DNA of 64,000 nucleotides from positions 377,086 through 441,085 of the forward strand of contig NZ_KB849764.1 of assembly GCF_000369005.1 (NCBI RefSeq). Direction: 5' to 3'. How positions within the stretch are numbered: the first letter of the stretch is position 1; each line of letters begins with the position of its first letter. Of this stretch, positions 1-9,500 are shown piece by piece. The position numbers and the translations under genes are program-made. Origin of the DNA: Acinetobacter beijerinckii CIP 110307. GTDB taxonomy: Bacteria; Pseudomonadota; Gammaproteobacteria; Pseudomonadales; Moraxellaceae. Under the pieces are notes generated by a model that searched no databases, was not told where the DNA came from, and saw only the letters and a program-made list of their open reading frames with translations.

Positions 1-2
1 AA

Positions 3-1133
3 CTCAAATTAGCCGAGCAAAAATTTCAAAGCAGTCTCAATAAACAACCCAATAATCTGATTTGTGAACTAGAGTTAGCGCGCGTGCTGTTTGAACAGCA
101 GAAGAACAAAGAAGCAGCACGCCTTTTTACATCAATTCAAAACAAACTGGGACAGAGTGATCGTGCGGTGATACCGCCAGAAGTAGAACAAACGGTTAAT
201 CTGTTCGTCAAAGCACTCGATCAGCGGGATTCATGGCAAGGCAGTGTCGCGATAGGTCCATCCTATGCCACAAATCTGAATAGTTCTTCTGAACAAAGTA
301 AAACATGGACGTTATTTGGCATTGACGATAAGGGCAATGCGACTCCCATTCAAGAAATTACCCGTGGCAGCCCTAAAGCAGCATCAGCAACAGGTATGGA
401 CTATGAAACCAGTTTAATGAAACGCTTTTCTCTCTACGGCAATCATGGGGTTTCCTTACGTGGGTTAGCTTATGGACAATCTTATGATGATCATGCTGAC
501 TATAACGAATCCACCTTAAATATTAATGCAGGCTATAGTTTTTTCGATTTAAAAAATCAGATCAGCATTGCACCATTGTTTGAACATAAACGTTATGCAA
601 ATGACGGTTTATATAATGCATGGGGTGTACGTGCTGAATGGATGCGATTTATTGCCGCAGACAAAGCATTCAAACTCGAAGCTGAAATCAAAGATCTGGA
701 CTACCAAAAATATAAAACATTAGATGGTAAAGAAAGCTCAGCGATGTTCACGTTTTGGAAGATTCTACCCAAGCAATGGACATTATTTAGTGGACTAGAC
801 GTGCTTGATCATGACACTCAAGAAAAATATATGGCGGCCTATCAACAACAAGGGGTCCGTTTAGGGTTGAGGAAGTCTTGGAATGTTGGGTTGAATACCA
901 CTTTATTCACTTCGTATCGCTGGCGGCAGTTTGATCGCTATGCTGAAAGTCTAGAAGCCCGTCGTCATGATTTTGAACAAAATTATACCTTTGTTGTACA
1001 GATGCCTCGATTTAAATTTTATGGTGTGACGCCAAACCTTACTTATCGTTATAACCAAAACAGTAGCAATGTGGATTGGTTGTATTCTTATGAGAAACAT
1101 AATGTTAGCTTGAAGCTTGAGCATCGTTTTTAG
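3..1133 (+). CDS. hsmA: Slam-like outer-membrane protein (hemophilin secretion modulator type), 5' truncated by window edge
   Basis: The reading frame is open to the left edge, so the visible GTG/ATG codons are internal and the gene starts upstream. The first ~60 visible residues are helical and TPR-like (LARVLFEQQKNKEAARLF). The rest is a series of alternating aromatic/polar strands ending in a terminal Phe (VSLKLEHRF), as expected of a Slam (DUF560) C-terminal beta barrel. Slam proteins sit in the outer membrane and move specific lipoproteins or soluble hemophores to the cell surface. The next genes are TonB-like and heme oxygenase, the order known for the Acinetobacter hemO cluster, where the Slam HsmA secretes the hemophore HphA. 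The hemophore and its receptor would lie left of the window. The family call is firm; the symbol is inferred from context. Confidence 0.8.
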   Translation, partial: LKLAEQKFQSSLNKQPNNLICELELARVLFEQQKNKEAARLFTSIQNKLGQSDRAVIPPEVEQTVNLFVKALDQRDSWQGSVAIGPSYATNLNSSSEQSKTWTLFGIDDKGNATPIQEITRGSPKAASATGMDYETSLMKRFSLYGNHGVSLRGLAYGQSYDDHADYNESTLNINAGYSFFDLKNQISIAPLFEHKRYANDGLYNAWGVRAEWMRFIAADKAFKLEAEIKDLDYQKYKTLDGKESSAMFTFWKILPKQWTLFSGLDVLDHDTQEKYMAAYQQQGVRLGLRKSWNVGLNTTLFTSYRWRQFDRYAESLEARRHDFEQNYTFVVQMPRFKFYGVTPNLTYRYNQNSSNVDWLYSYEKHNVSLKLEHRF

Positions 1134-1143
1134 GGGGATGACG

Positions 1144-2109
1144 ATGAAATCAAAGCTCCAGTATCCAGCTTATGAATTGACCTCAAAACCACCATCTGTT
1201 TTGGTTTTGGCACATTCCTATCATAAGTCGATCATTGTATTGCTGGTCATTGTGATGCATCTAATAGGATTATGGTTTCTAAGTCATTTTATTGAACCTT
1301 ATACTTTGACCGCTTCACCGAAAGTAAATGCACTCAAGATACGCTTTGTGTCTTTAGCCCAATCAGAAAATCCATCTCTTCATACAATGGCTCAGCATGC
1401 TATTGCTCAGCCACCCAAGCAACACTTACAAAAAGAATCTGAACTTCCTGCTACACAACAAAGTGCTGAGAGCATAGAGCAAAAGATATTCACCAGTCAA
1501 AATGCAACAAATACGGTGCAAAAGAAACAGCCGAATAAAAAAGATCACGCCGTCGCATCTCAATCAGCACAAACTGTTGCCGTTCAGTCATTAGAAAGTA
1601 AAGCGTTTAAACAACAGACACAGACTGATCAACAATCTACTGCTACTGCTACTGCTACTGCTACTGCTACTGCTACTGCTACTGCTACTGCGGTGAATGA
1701 AAATCAGCAAATGCATAAAGCGCAATCTGAAGAAAATCAATCACGCCCGAGTGGTGTAAAAACACCCGCAGCGCAACAGCAGCTAAGTCGAGCAGCTGAA
1801 AGCCAAGTTCAGCATGATGAACCTATCCAAGTCAGTCGTGTCGATGTGCTCAGTTTTGGAAAGTTTAGCTACGATGATCGGGAGCTCAGACAACAAACTC
1901 GTATGGTGGAGTTACGTTTACGCATCAATGAAAACGGACAGCCTATCGATATCCAATTAAAACAAAGTTCAGGTATTGCCAGTTTAGATGAGCGCGTTCT
2001 AAACGCAGCCCGTCAGTCCAAATTCAAACCCTACAAAGTCAATGGCCGAGCAGTGGCTATTGTCGTTGATTTCCCAGTGCAACTTAACCTCAGTCGGGAC
2101 AGCCGATGA
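1144..2109 (+). CDS. TonB-like energy transducer with Thr-Ala repeat linker
   Basis: The protein has a cytoplasmic N-terminus, one membrane segment (about residues 30-50, IIVLLVIVMHLIGLWFL) and a long Gln/Ser/Ala-rich periplasmic linker. A C-terminal TonB domain follows, with strand motifs VELRLRINENGQPIDIQL and AARQSKFKPYKVNG. It would pass proton-motive-force energy to a TonB-dependent receptor, here probably the heme/hemophore receptor of the same operon. The linker holds nine Thr-Ala pairs encoded by a perfect hexanucleotide repeat, in place of the usual Pro-rich spacer. I chose ATG 1144 because AGGGGG at 1132-1137 is 6 nt upstream; ATG 1138 would abut it. The gene begins 10 nt after the Slam stop, so co-transcription is likely. 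Confidence 0.85.
   Translation: MKSKLQYPAYELTSKPPSVLVLAHSYHKSIIVLLVIVMHLIGLWFLSHFIEPYTLTASPKVNALKIRFVSLAQSENPSLHTMAQHAIAQPPKQHLQKESELPATQQSAESIEQKIFTSQNATNTVQKKQPNKKDHAVASQSAQTVAVQSLESKAFKQQTQTDQQSTATATATATATATATATAVNENQQMHKAQSEENQSRPSGVKTPAAQQQLSRAAESQVQHDEPIQVSRVDVLSFGKFSYDDRELRQQTRMVELRLRINENGQPIDIQLKQSSGIASLDERVLNAARQSKFKPYKVNGRAVAIVVDFPVQLNLSRDSR
1639..1692 (+). repeat. Hexanucleotide (ACTGCT) tandem repeat inside tonB-like gene
   Basis: Eight perfect ACTGCT units plus a ninth ending in GCG encode nine Thr-Ala dipeptides in the periplasmic linker. The unit is six bases, so slippage would change linker length by two residues without shifting the frame. Confidence 0.95.
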
Positions 2110-2137
2110 GCAATATTCTTTATTCAGGAGAATGATA

Positions 2138-2734
2138 ATGAACGCAGCAACAGAACAAATGGTCGCCAATAGCGTTGCTCAACGTCTAAAGCAAGAAACG
2201 GCAGCAGAACATGAACGAATGCATCGCTTAATGGCTCAGGCAGATGTCTTTGCAAGCAAAGAAAAATATGCACAATTCACTTTGTCTCAATATTATTTTC
2301 AGCAAGAAATTGAGCATCTTTTTGAACAAGAAGGTGTAGCTGGATTAATTCCAGATCTCGGTATTCGTGGTCGCTCTCAGCAAGCTTTTGCAGATTTACA
2401 AGATTTGGGTATTCAACCCGCAGGGCAACCGTTGCAAAGTGCAGCGGTTAAATTACCTGAAGCTCTCGGCTGGATTTATGTATCAGAAGGGTCAACTTTA
2501 GGCGCAGCTTTTTTATTTAAACAAGCCCAAAAAAGTTTAGGTTTCTCTGAAACATTCGCGGCGCGTAATCTCGCGGCGTATCCAGAGGGACGCGCTAAGG
2601 TTTGGAAACGCTTTGTTCAAGCATTGGATGATGCTGACTTTGACTCAGTTTTACAGGATCGAGTGGTGCAAGGTGCTTTAGATGCTTTTGGCTATTTTGG
2701 AAATGCATTAATCCAGTTAGATGAGTTGAAATAA
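2138..2734 (+). CDS. hemO: Heme oxygenase (biliverdin-producing)
   Basis: 198 aa, the usual length of bacterial HemO/PigA proteins. The N-terminal helix has the proximal-ligand pattern TxxxH (T21-H25 in TAAEHERMH). The distal-helix glycines occur in WIYVSEGSTLGAAF, the flexible motif over the heme. The enzyme opens heme with O2 and electrons to release iron, CO and biliverdin in the cytoplasm. I chose ATG 2138 because CAGGAG ends 7 nt upstream; ATG 2132 is too close, and the longer open frame upstream overlaps the tonB-like gene. It lies 28 nt after that gene, so it should share the heme-uptake operon. A Fur-controlled promoter, if present, would be left of the window. Confidence 0.9.
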   Translation: MNAATEQMVANSVAQRLKQETAAEHERMHRLMAQADVFASKEKYAQFTLSQYYFQQEIEHLFEQEGVAGLIPDLGIRGRSQQAFADLQDLGIQPAGQPLQSAAVKLPEALGWIYVSEGSTLGAAFLFKQAQKSLGFSETFAARNLAAYPEGRAKVWKRFVQALDDADFDSVLQDRVVQGALDAFGYFGNALIQLDELK

Positions 2735-2777
2735 ACAAGTGCATTGAGCATTGCTAGGGATGGAGAATATTGATCGC

Positions 2778-3200
2778 ATGAATAATGATGTGAAAACAGA
2801 TATTTTGTCACAACCGCCACAGCCAGCAAGCAAATTAGCACGCTCAGTTTGGTGGCGATTATTATTTATCTGCCTCGCTTGGTTGTGCATTGGACTCGGT
2901 ATTCTTGGAGTTTTTATTCCGGGTTTACCGACCGTTGATTTTATTTTATTGGCTGTTTTTTTTGCAGCTAGAGGCTCAGAAAAGCTGCGTCAATGGTTTC
3001 TAAATCATCGTTTCATCGGCCCAATCATCAAAGAATGGCAAGAAAATAGACGTATTCCCCAAAAAGCAAAATTCATGTCGACGTTCAGTATGAGTCTAGC
3101 TGCCGGGATTATGATCTGGACTATTCCACATCCTTGGGTCGTTTATCCTCTTGTGGCATGTATGGTGGTTGTTTTAGGATGGATGTGGCTTAAAGCTTAA
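2778..3200 (+). CDS. DUF454 (YbaN-family) inner-membrane protein
   Basis: About 140 aa with a hydrophobic segment LFICLAWLCIGLGILGVFIPG followed by LPTVDFILLAVFFAARGS, the DUF454 signature. A basic loop (LRQWFLNHRFIGPIIKEW) and two C-terminal membrane segments follow. The biochemical function of the family is unknown. The gene starts shortly after hemO in the same direction, so it is probably the last gene of the heme operon. Start choice is uncertain: ATG 2778 has GGAG 12 nt upstream, while ATG 2760 overlaps that purine run. No strong terminator was seen in the 136 bases that follow. Confidence 0.75.
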   Translation: MNNDVKTDILSQPPQPASKLARSVWWRLLFICLAWLCIGLGILGVFIPGLPTVDFILLAVFFAARGSEKLRQWFLNHRFIGPIIKEWQENRRIPQKAKFMSTFSMSLAAGIMIWTIPHPWVVYPLVACMVVVLGWMWLKA

Positions 3201-3336
3201 CAATACTAGACACTATCTAATCAAGTGCAATGCGAATTTATTAGAGTATTTAGAACATAAGGCAACATAGGATCAATCTAGGTTGTTATCGATACTGTCT
3301 TAATATGTCTTGTATTGCTATCACTTCAAAGAGTAT

Positions 3337-3966
3337 TTAGTTAGACACACCAAATATCATAAGCTGAATTGCAGCTTTGCTATATTGTTCTAGAAATTTT
3401 GCTTCTTGATTTGCCAACAAAAATTGTAAAGCCCCAGCGATAATGATTCCAACAACGGCATGTCCAGTCATCTCGGTATTTAAATTTTTATTTAAATAGC
3501 CACGATCAATTCCGTTTTGAAGATAATTCGCCGTGAACAATCCACCCACCTGCAAAAGCTTACTTACTTGCGCTGTCATCTCTTTATCAATTGAGGTTGC
3601 TTCTAATAAGATGAGACGAAGTGTCCGTGGATTTTCACGTGCAAATTCCTGAAATTTAAATGAAATTCGTTCACATTGGGCAATATAGTCATCTAAAGTT
3701 GATACGGCATTCGGCGCATTTTCATCTGCCAATAAAGCCGTTATTTTGAACATGGTATCGACAATGACTTTATCCAGAATGTCTCTTTTATTCTCAAAAT
3801 GACGATAGAAAGTACCGTGACCAATACCGAGTCTTTTGGCAATGTCAGAGATTGCAGTTTGATGATAACCGCGTTCAGAAAATTCCAAAAAAGCAGCTTC
3901 AATAATTTCTGCTTGTAGTTGAATACGTTGGCGTTCAGCACGCGAGAGAGTTGTTTGATCATTCAT
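3337..3966 (-). CDS. TetR-family transcriptional regulator
   Basis: 209 aa. The N-terminal helix-turn-helix is typical of TetR (IIEAAFLEFSERGYHQTAIS, then IGHGTFYRHFENKRDIL, residues about 20-66). The rest is a helical ligand-binding domain with no recognisable ligand. It is divergent from the dehydrogenase/monooxygenase pair at 4094-6433 with 127 bp between start codons, the usual layout for a local repressor released by a substrate of its target operon. A 7-bp inverted repeat lies in that gap. No good Shine-Dalgarno sequence precedes the ATG. Regulator class is certain; target and ligand are inferred. Confidence 0.88.
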   Translation of the reverse strand: MNDQTTLSRAERQRIQLQAEIIEAAFLEFSERGYHQTAISDIAKRLGIGHGTFYRHFENKRDILDKVIVDTMFKITALLADENAPNAVSTLDDYIAQCERISFKFQEFARENPRTLRLILLEATSIDKEMTAQVSKLLQVGGLFTANYLQNGIDRGYLNKNLNTEMTGHAVVGIIIAGALQFLLANQEAKFLEQYSKAAIQLMIFGVSN

Positions 3967-4027
3967 GCTAAAAATTTTATCAGAACTTTATTGGAAATAC
4001 GATAAAACAAAATCAATTAAAATTGAC

Positions 4028-4053
4028 ACATAATTCCGTAAATGACATTATGT
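4028..4053. promoter_or_regulatory. Candidate TetR operator
   Basis: A perfect inverted repeat ACATAAT-N12-ATTATGT lies between the divergent tetR and dehydrogenase starts, 41 bp before the dehydrogenase ATG. A direct repeat TTCCGTA (4034-4040 and 4053-4059, 19 bp apart) overlaps it. Binding by the neighbouring TetR protein is inferred from position and symmetry. Confidence 0.4.
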
Positions 4054-4093
4054 TCCGTATTGGTGATTTTTTGACTAATTAAAGGAGCTGAGC

Positions 4094-4933
4094 ATGGGAA
4101 AAAAATACAGTTTTTTAAATAAAGTGGTGTTGATCACAGGTGGTGGGCGAGGGATTGGTTTAGCCACAGCCGTTGCCTTTAGAAAACTTGGTGCCAAAGT
4201 GGCGATTGGCGATATTGATCTAGAGTTGGCTCAGCAAGCTGCTACTAAAGTGCAAGGCTTTGGCGGCTATTTGGATGTACGTTCACAGAACTCATTTCAT
4301 GACCTCATTGTGCAGATTGAAAAGCAATTGGGTCCCATCGATATCTTGATAAATAACGCTGGGATTATGCCAATGGGAGCGATGGTCGAGGAAAGCCAAG
4401 CCATCAGCGATGCGCAAATTGATATCAACTTACGTGGGGTGATTCATGGCATGAAAGCGGTATTGCCTAAAATGCAGGAGCGACAAACGGGACATATCGT
4501 TAATGTGGCTTCTCTAGCAGGTAAATATCCGATTCCCGGTGCCAGTATTTATTGTGCGACCAAATTTGCTGTGGTGGGTTTAACTGCATCGATGCAGCAG
4601 GAGCTTAGAAACACACCGATTGGCATATCGGCAGTGTTACCGTCCAAAGTCTTGACTGAGTTGTCTTCTGGAACGGGGGACAGTTTGCCGATTCCGACGG
4701 TAGAACCACAAGATGTGGCGAATGCGATTATTCAAGCCATCGAACATAATCTTGCCGAAATTGCGGTACCGAATTATTTAACGCATACCTCGAAAGCCTA
4801 TGGGTTGGTGCCGCATTGGTTAAATACTGGATTCCGAAAACTGATCGGAGATGACCGTATTTTAAAAGGTTTGGATCAGAATGATCGCAAAGCATATAGC
4901 CAACGTTTAAGCCAATTGGCACAGACAAAATAA
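4094..4933 (+). CDS. Short-chain dehydrogenase/reductase (SDR)
   Basis: 279 aa classical SDR: cofactor motif TGGGRGIG at 15-22, NNAG at 87-90 and the catalytic set Ser140, Tyr153, Lys157 (YCATK). Asp40 after the second strand suggests NAD(H) preference. AAGGAGCTGAGC precedes the ATG with good spacing. It is followed after 12 nt by a flavin monooxygenase. An alcohol dehydrogenase plus a Baeyer-Villiger oxygenase is a common pair: alcohol to ketone, then ketone to ester or lactone. The substrate is unknown. The C-terminal extension after residue 230 (HWLNTGFRKLIG) is found in SDRs of this type that act on hydrophobic substrates. Confidence 0.87.
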   Translation: MGKKYSFLNKVVLITGGGRGIGLATAVAFRKLGAKVAIGDIDLELAQQAATKVQGFGGYLDVRSQNSFHDLIVQIEKQLGPIDILINNAGIMPMGAMVEESQAISDAQIDINLRGVIHGMKAVLPKMQERQTGHIVNVASLAGKYPIPGASIYCATKFAVVGLTASMQQELRNTPIGISAVLPSKVLTELSSGTGDSLPIPTVEPQDVANAIIQAIEHNLAEIAVPNYLTHTSKAYGLVPHWLNTGFRKLIGDDRILKGLDQNDRKAYSQRLSQLAQTK

Positions 4934-4945
4934 GGATTAAAACTC

Positions 4946-6433
4946 ATGGCGAAGATCGAAAAATTTCATGTGGTGATTATCGGGGCTGGCTTTGCAGGGA
5001 TTGGTGCAGCAATTAAATTACAAGAAGCAGGTTTTACAGATTTTGTGGTTTTGGAAAAAGCCGATGAAATTGGCGGTGTCTGGCGTGCCAACATTTATCC
5101 AGGGTGTGCTTGTGATGTACCATCAGCTTTATATTCTTATTCTTTTGCACCAAATCCACAATGGAGTCGGGTGTTTGCGCAGCAGCAAGAAATTAAGACC
5201 TATATACAAAATGTTGCGCAGCAATTCGATGTGAAAAAGTATGTGCGCTTTGGCTATGAAATGCTGGAAAGTGCTTGGGATGATCAGGCTAAACATTGGG
5301 TGGTGAAAACCAATCAAGGCCTTATCCATGCCCGTTTTGCGATTATGGCGGGTGGGCCAATGCATCAACCTGTATTGCCTAAAATTAAAGGTTTAGAGAC
5401 ATTTAAAGGGGCTCAGTTCCACTCGGCAGAATGGAATCATGATTTTGACTTAAATGGTAAAAAGGTTGCCGTTGTTGGTGCAGGTGCATCTGCAATTCAA
5501 TTTGTACCTGAGATTCAAGCCCAAGTTGAGAAACTCACTTTGTTACAGCGTACCCCACAATGGGTATTGCCAAAAATGGATCAAAGCCTACCAAAACTTG
5601 CTCAGGCACTGTTTAAAGTGCTTCCAGTCACTCAGCGTTTAACGCGTTATGGCGTTTATGGCGTATTTGAATCGTTAAATTCCAGTATGCACCATCCAAA
5701 ACTGGTCAGCCAGATTGAACGCCTAGCCAAATTGAATATTCGTTTAGGGGTGAAAGATCCTGAGCTACGAGAAAAACTATTGCCTGACTTTACCATCGGT
5801 TGCAAACGGGTATTACAGTCTAATCAATGGTATCCAGCATTGGCAAAGCCGAATGTAGAGGTATTGCGCTGTGGGGTAGAAGAAGTGCGTGGCAATACTT
5901 TGATTGCCAGTGATGGATCGCAACATGAGGTTGATGCGATTATTTTTGGCACAGGCTTTGAAGTCAGCAATCCACCGATTGCCAAACAAATCCGTAATAA
6001 ACATGGCAAAAGCATGGACGAAGTATGGCAAGGCAGTGCCAAGGGTTATTTGGGTACAGTGGTCGAAGGCTGCCCAAATGCCTTTGTCATGTTTGGCCCT
6101 AATATTGCGGTCAGTTCATCGGCACTGATTATCATTGAAGCACAATTGACGTATATCTTGGACATGCTGAAAAAAGTACAGGCGCAGCAGATTGAAACCG
6201 TTGAAATTCGTGCTGAAGTATTGGAACAATACAATGATGAAATCCAAGCGGCATTAAAAAATACGGTCTGGAATACCGGTGGGTGCAGCAGCTACTTTAT
6301 CGACCGTAATGGACGTAATAGTACTTTATGGCCGTGGACGACTTTTGAAATGCGATCTCGCTTAGCATATTGTGATCTGAACGATTACTTACTTGGCTTT
6401 GCTGAGGCCGAAACCAAGAAAAAAGCCAGTTAA
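4946..6433 (+). CDS. Flavin-containing monooxygenase, Baeyer-Villiger type
   Basis: 495 aa. An N-terminal FAD-binding motif IGAGFAGIG (GxGxxG at 13-18) is followed by EIGGVWRANIYPGCACDVPS and a second Rossmann motif GAGASA (178-183) for NADPH. Between them is FKGAQFHSAEWN (153-164), which matches the BVMO fingerprint FxGxxxHxxxW[P/D] except for Asn at the last place. It should insert oxygen next to a carbonyl, or oxidise another soft nucleophile, using NADPH and O2. Its partner is the SDR 12 nt upstream, in an operon probably repressed by the TetR at 3337-3966. Related Acinetobacter proteins act on cyclic or medium-chain ketones, but the substrate here cannot be read from sequence. Confidence 0.87.
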   Translation: MAKIEKFHVVIIGAGFAGIGAAIKLQEAGFTDFVVLEKADEIGGVWRANIYPGCACDVPSALYSYSFAPNPQWSRVFAQQQEIKTYIQNVAQQFDVKKYVRFGYEMLESAWDDQAKHWVVKTNQGLIHARFAIMAGGPMHQPVLPKIKGLETFKGAQFHSAEWNHDFDLNGKKVAVVGAGASAIQFVPEIQAQVEKLTLLQRTPQWVLPKMDQSLPKLAQALFKVLPVTQRLTRYGVYGVFESLNSSMHHPKLVSQIERLAKLNIRLGVKDPELREKLLPDFTIGCKRVLQSNQWYPALAKPNVEVLRCGVEEVRGNTLIASDGSQHEVDAIIFGTGFEVSNPPIAKQIRNKHGKSMDEVWQGSAKGYLGTVVEGCPNAFVMFGPNIAVSSSALIIIEAQLTYILDMLKKVQAQQIETVEIRAEVLEQYNDEIQAALKNTVWNTGGCSSYFIDRNGRNSTLWPWTTFEMRSRLAYCDLNDYLLGFAEAETKKKAS

Positions 6434-6469
6434 ATTCTGATTCGGTATTGTATCTCTAATATAGTCAAG

Positions 6470-6510
6470 CCTCACCGAGCAGCCTATTCCTCGTGAGCTA
6501 CTCGGTGAGG
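6470..6510. terminator. Hairpin between convergent monooxygenase and adeG genes
   Basis: CCTCACCGAG (6470-6479) pairs perfectly with CTCGGTGAGG (6501-6510) around a 21-nt loop. It lies between two gene ends. Neither strand has a U-tract right after the stem, so it is not a standard intrinsic terminator; it may stabilise 3' ends or mark an old rearrangement. Confidence 0.4.
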
Positions 6511-6534
6511 GAAACATAACACGCTCTCTTTTTA

Positions 6535-9500
6535 TTAATGATCGTGTGAACTGTGCAGTGGTGCTTCATGCACAGCTGCCGAATGCAGTTTATGTTTGCT
6601 ATTCAGGGTACGAATCAACACATAGAAGGCAGGAGTCAGGAACAAACCAAAGAAGGTTACCCCAATCATACCAAAGAACACCGCAACGCCCATGGCATGA
6701 CGCATTTCAGCACCAGCACCTGTTGATGTGACCAGTGGAACTACACCCATAATGAAGGCGATTGAAGTCATCAGGATCGGACGTAAACGTAATCGACTGG
6801 CTTCAACTGCAGCATTGAATGCGGTCGCGCCTTGCATTTCCAGTTCTCTGGCAAATTCCACGATCAAGATGGCATTCTTACAGGCCAGCCCGACCAGTAC
6901 CATCAAGCCGATTTGGGTAAAGATATTGTTATCACCGCCTGTGAGCCAAACGCCTGTTAGTGCAGCCAAGATACCCATTGGGACAATCAGGATCACGGCC
7001 AATGGCAAGGTCAGGCTTTCATATTGAGCAGCCAAAACCAAGAACACCAACAGCACACTGATCGGGAACACCCACAATCCGGCATTACCTGCCAAGATCT
7101 TTTGATAGGTAAGATCGGTCCATTCAAATTTCACCCCACGCGGTAAGGTTTCAGCGGCAATCCGTTCAACTGCTGCTTCAGCTTGGCTAGATGAATAACC
7201 TGGTGCAGGACCACCATTAATATCCGCTGCGGTATAGCCGTTATAGCGCACCACCATTTCTGGGCCATAGGTTTGAGTGACATTGACCAGAGAAGACAGC
7301 GGCACCATTTGCCCAGCATTGTTACGGGTTTTAAGCTGTAAAATATCTTCAGGATTGGCACGGAACGGTGCATCGGCTTGAGCACGTACCTGATAAACAC
7401 GACCAAAGCGGTTAAAGTCATTCACATATTGTGAACCGAGATAAATCTGCATGGTGCTAAATACATCGGTCACGGCAACGCCTTGCTGTTTGGCTTTGAC
7501 CCGATCCAGATCAACATTTAATTGCGGTACATTGATTTGATAACTGGAGAACATGGGCCCCAATTCAGGTGCAGATTGTGCTGCCTTCATAAAGGATTGC
7601 GCTGCGTTATTCAATTCGGCATAGCCTAAAGCACCGCGATCTTCCAGCTGTAGTTTAAAGCCGCCCATGGTGCCGAGACCCATCACCGGTGGTGGTGGAA
7701 ATACTGCAATATAAGCATCTTGAATCGCGGCGTATTTCTGATTCAAAGCACCTGCAATGGCATTGGCAGAAAGATCAGCTGCTTTACGTTCAGCAAATGG
7801 TTTTAAAGTGACAAACACAATCCCTGCACTGGAACTGTTGGTAAAACCATTAATGGATAAACCTGGGAAGGCCACCGCACTTTCTACGCCGGGTTGTTTC
7901 AGTGCTGCATCACTCATTTTACGAATCACGGTTTCGGTTCGATCTAGTGAGGCGCCATTCGGTAACTGGGCAAAGCTGATCAGGTACTGCTTATCTTGTG
8001 CGGGTACAAAGCCACCCGGAACGATATACGAAATCCCGATGGTCAGGCCAAGCAGGGCTGCATACACACCCATCGCTGAGGCTTTATGGGAAATCACCCG
8101 ACTGACGCCACGACCATATTGATCCGATGCGCGTGAGAATACGCGGTTAAACAGGGCAAAGAAGCGTCCAAAAACACGGTTCATCACACGGGTCAGGAAG
8201 TCAGGTTTGGCATCATGACCTTTCAGCAACATGGCAGCCAACGCAGGAGACAAGGTGAGTGAGTTGAAGGCTGAAATCACGGTGGAGATGGCAATGGTCA
8301 TGGCAAATTGTTTATAGAATTGCCCTGTTAGGCCTGTCATAAAGGCCAGCGGGACGAACACGGCAACCAAGGTCAAGGCAATGGCAATGATCGGTCCACT
8401 GACTTCACGCATGGCACGGTAGGTGGCATCCCTTGGACTGAGTCCTGCTTCAATATTCCTTTCGACGTTCTCGACCACCACGATGGCATCATCGACCACA
8501 ATCCCGATGGCGAGCACCATCCCGAACAGTGACAGGGCATTGATGGAATAACCAAAGGCCAGCATCAAGGCGAAGGTACCAATGATGGAAACAGGCACTG
8601 CCAGTAACGGAATAATTGAAGCACGCCATGTTTGTAAGAACAGGATCACCACCACAACCACCAGTGCAATCGCTTCAAGCAGGGTATGAATCACCGCTTT
8701 GATACTTGAGCGTACGAATTGGGTCGGGTCGTAAACGATGTCGTATTTAATTGAAGATGGAAAATCTTTGGACAGTTCCGCCATGGTGCTACGCACTTGG
8801 TCAGAGACCTGTAAGGCATTGGCACCCGGTGCTTGGAAAATTGGAATCGCCACCGCCTGTTTATTGTCCAGCAATGAACGTAAACCATATTGTGAAGCGG
8901 CTAGTTCAACACGCGCGACATCACCCAAACGCGTTACTGCACCATCCGCAGCCGTTTTTAAAACAATATCGGAAAATTCCTGTTCGGTACTTAAACGACC
9001 TTGTGCATTCACCGAGAGCTGTAAGGGTGAATTGTTCGGCGCTGCACCAATTGTTCCTGCAGCCACCTGAATATTCTGTTCACGAATCGCATTGACGATT
9101 TCAGTCGCAGTGAGGTTCCGTTGCGCCACTTTTTGTGGGTCTAACCACACGCGCATGGCGTAATCGCCTGAACCAAATAGACCAACTTCACCCACACCTT
9201 GTAAACGTGCCAGACGGTCTTTGACATTGAGTACGGCATAGTTACGCAAGTAGGTCATGTCATAGCGATTATCCGGTGAGGTCAGATGCACCACCATAGT
9301 CAAGGTTGGTGAACTTTTTAGCGTGGTCACACCGAGACGTTGTACATCTTCTGGCAAGCGAGGCAAAGCTTGAGAAACCCGATTCTGGACCAGTTGCTGC
9401 GCTTTGTCTGGATCAATCCCGAGTTTGAAATTCACGGTAATGGTCAGGTTGCCATCGCTGTTGGCCTGAGACTGCATATACAGCATGTTCTCAACGCCGT

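Noticed and set aside
1639..1692. Phase-variable on/off switch in the tonB-like gene
   Set aside because: The repeat unit is six bases, so slippage keeps the frame; only linker length can vary.
2042..2137. Upstream start for heme oxygenase
   Set aside because: It overlaps the end of the tonB-like gene in another frame and lacks a ribosome site; ATG 2138 fits family length.
8738..9095. Open frames antisense to adeG
   Set aside because: They have no ribosome sites and no recognisable protein, and arise from the codon bias of the adeG strand.
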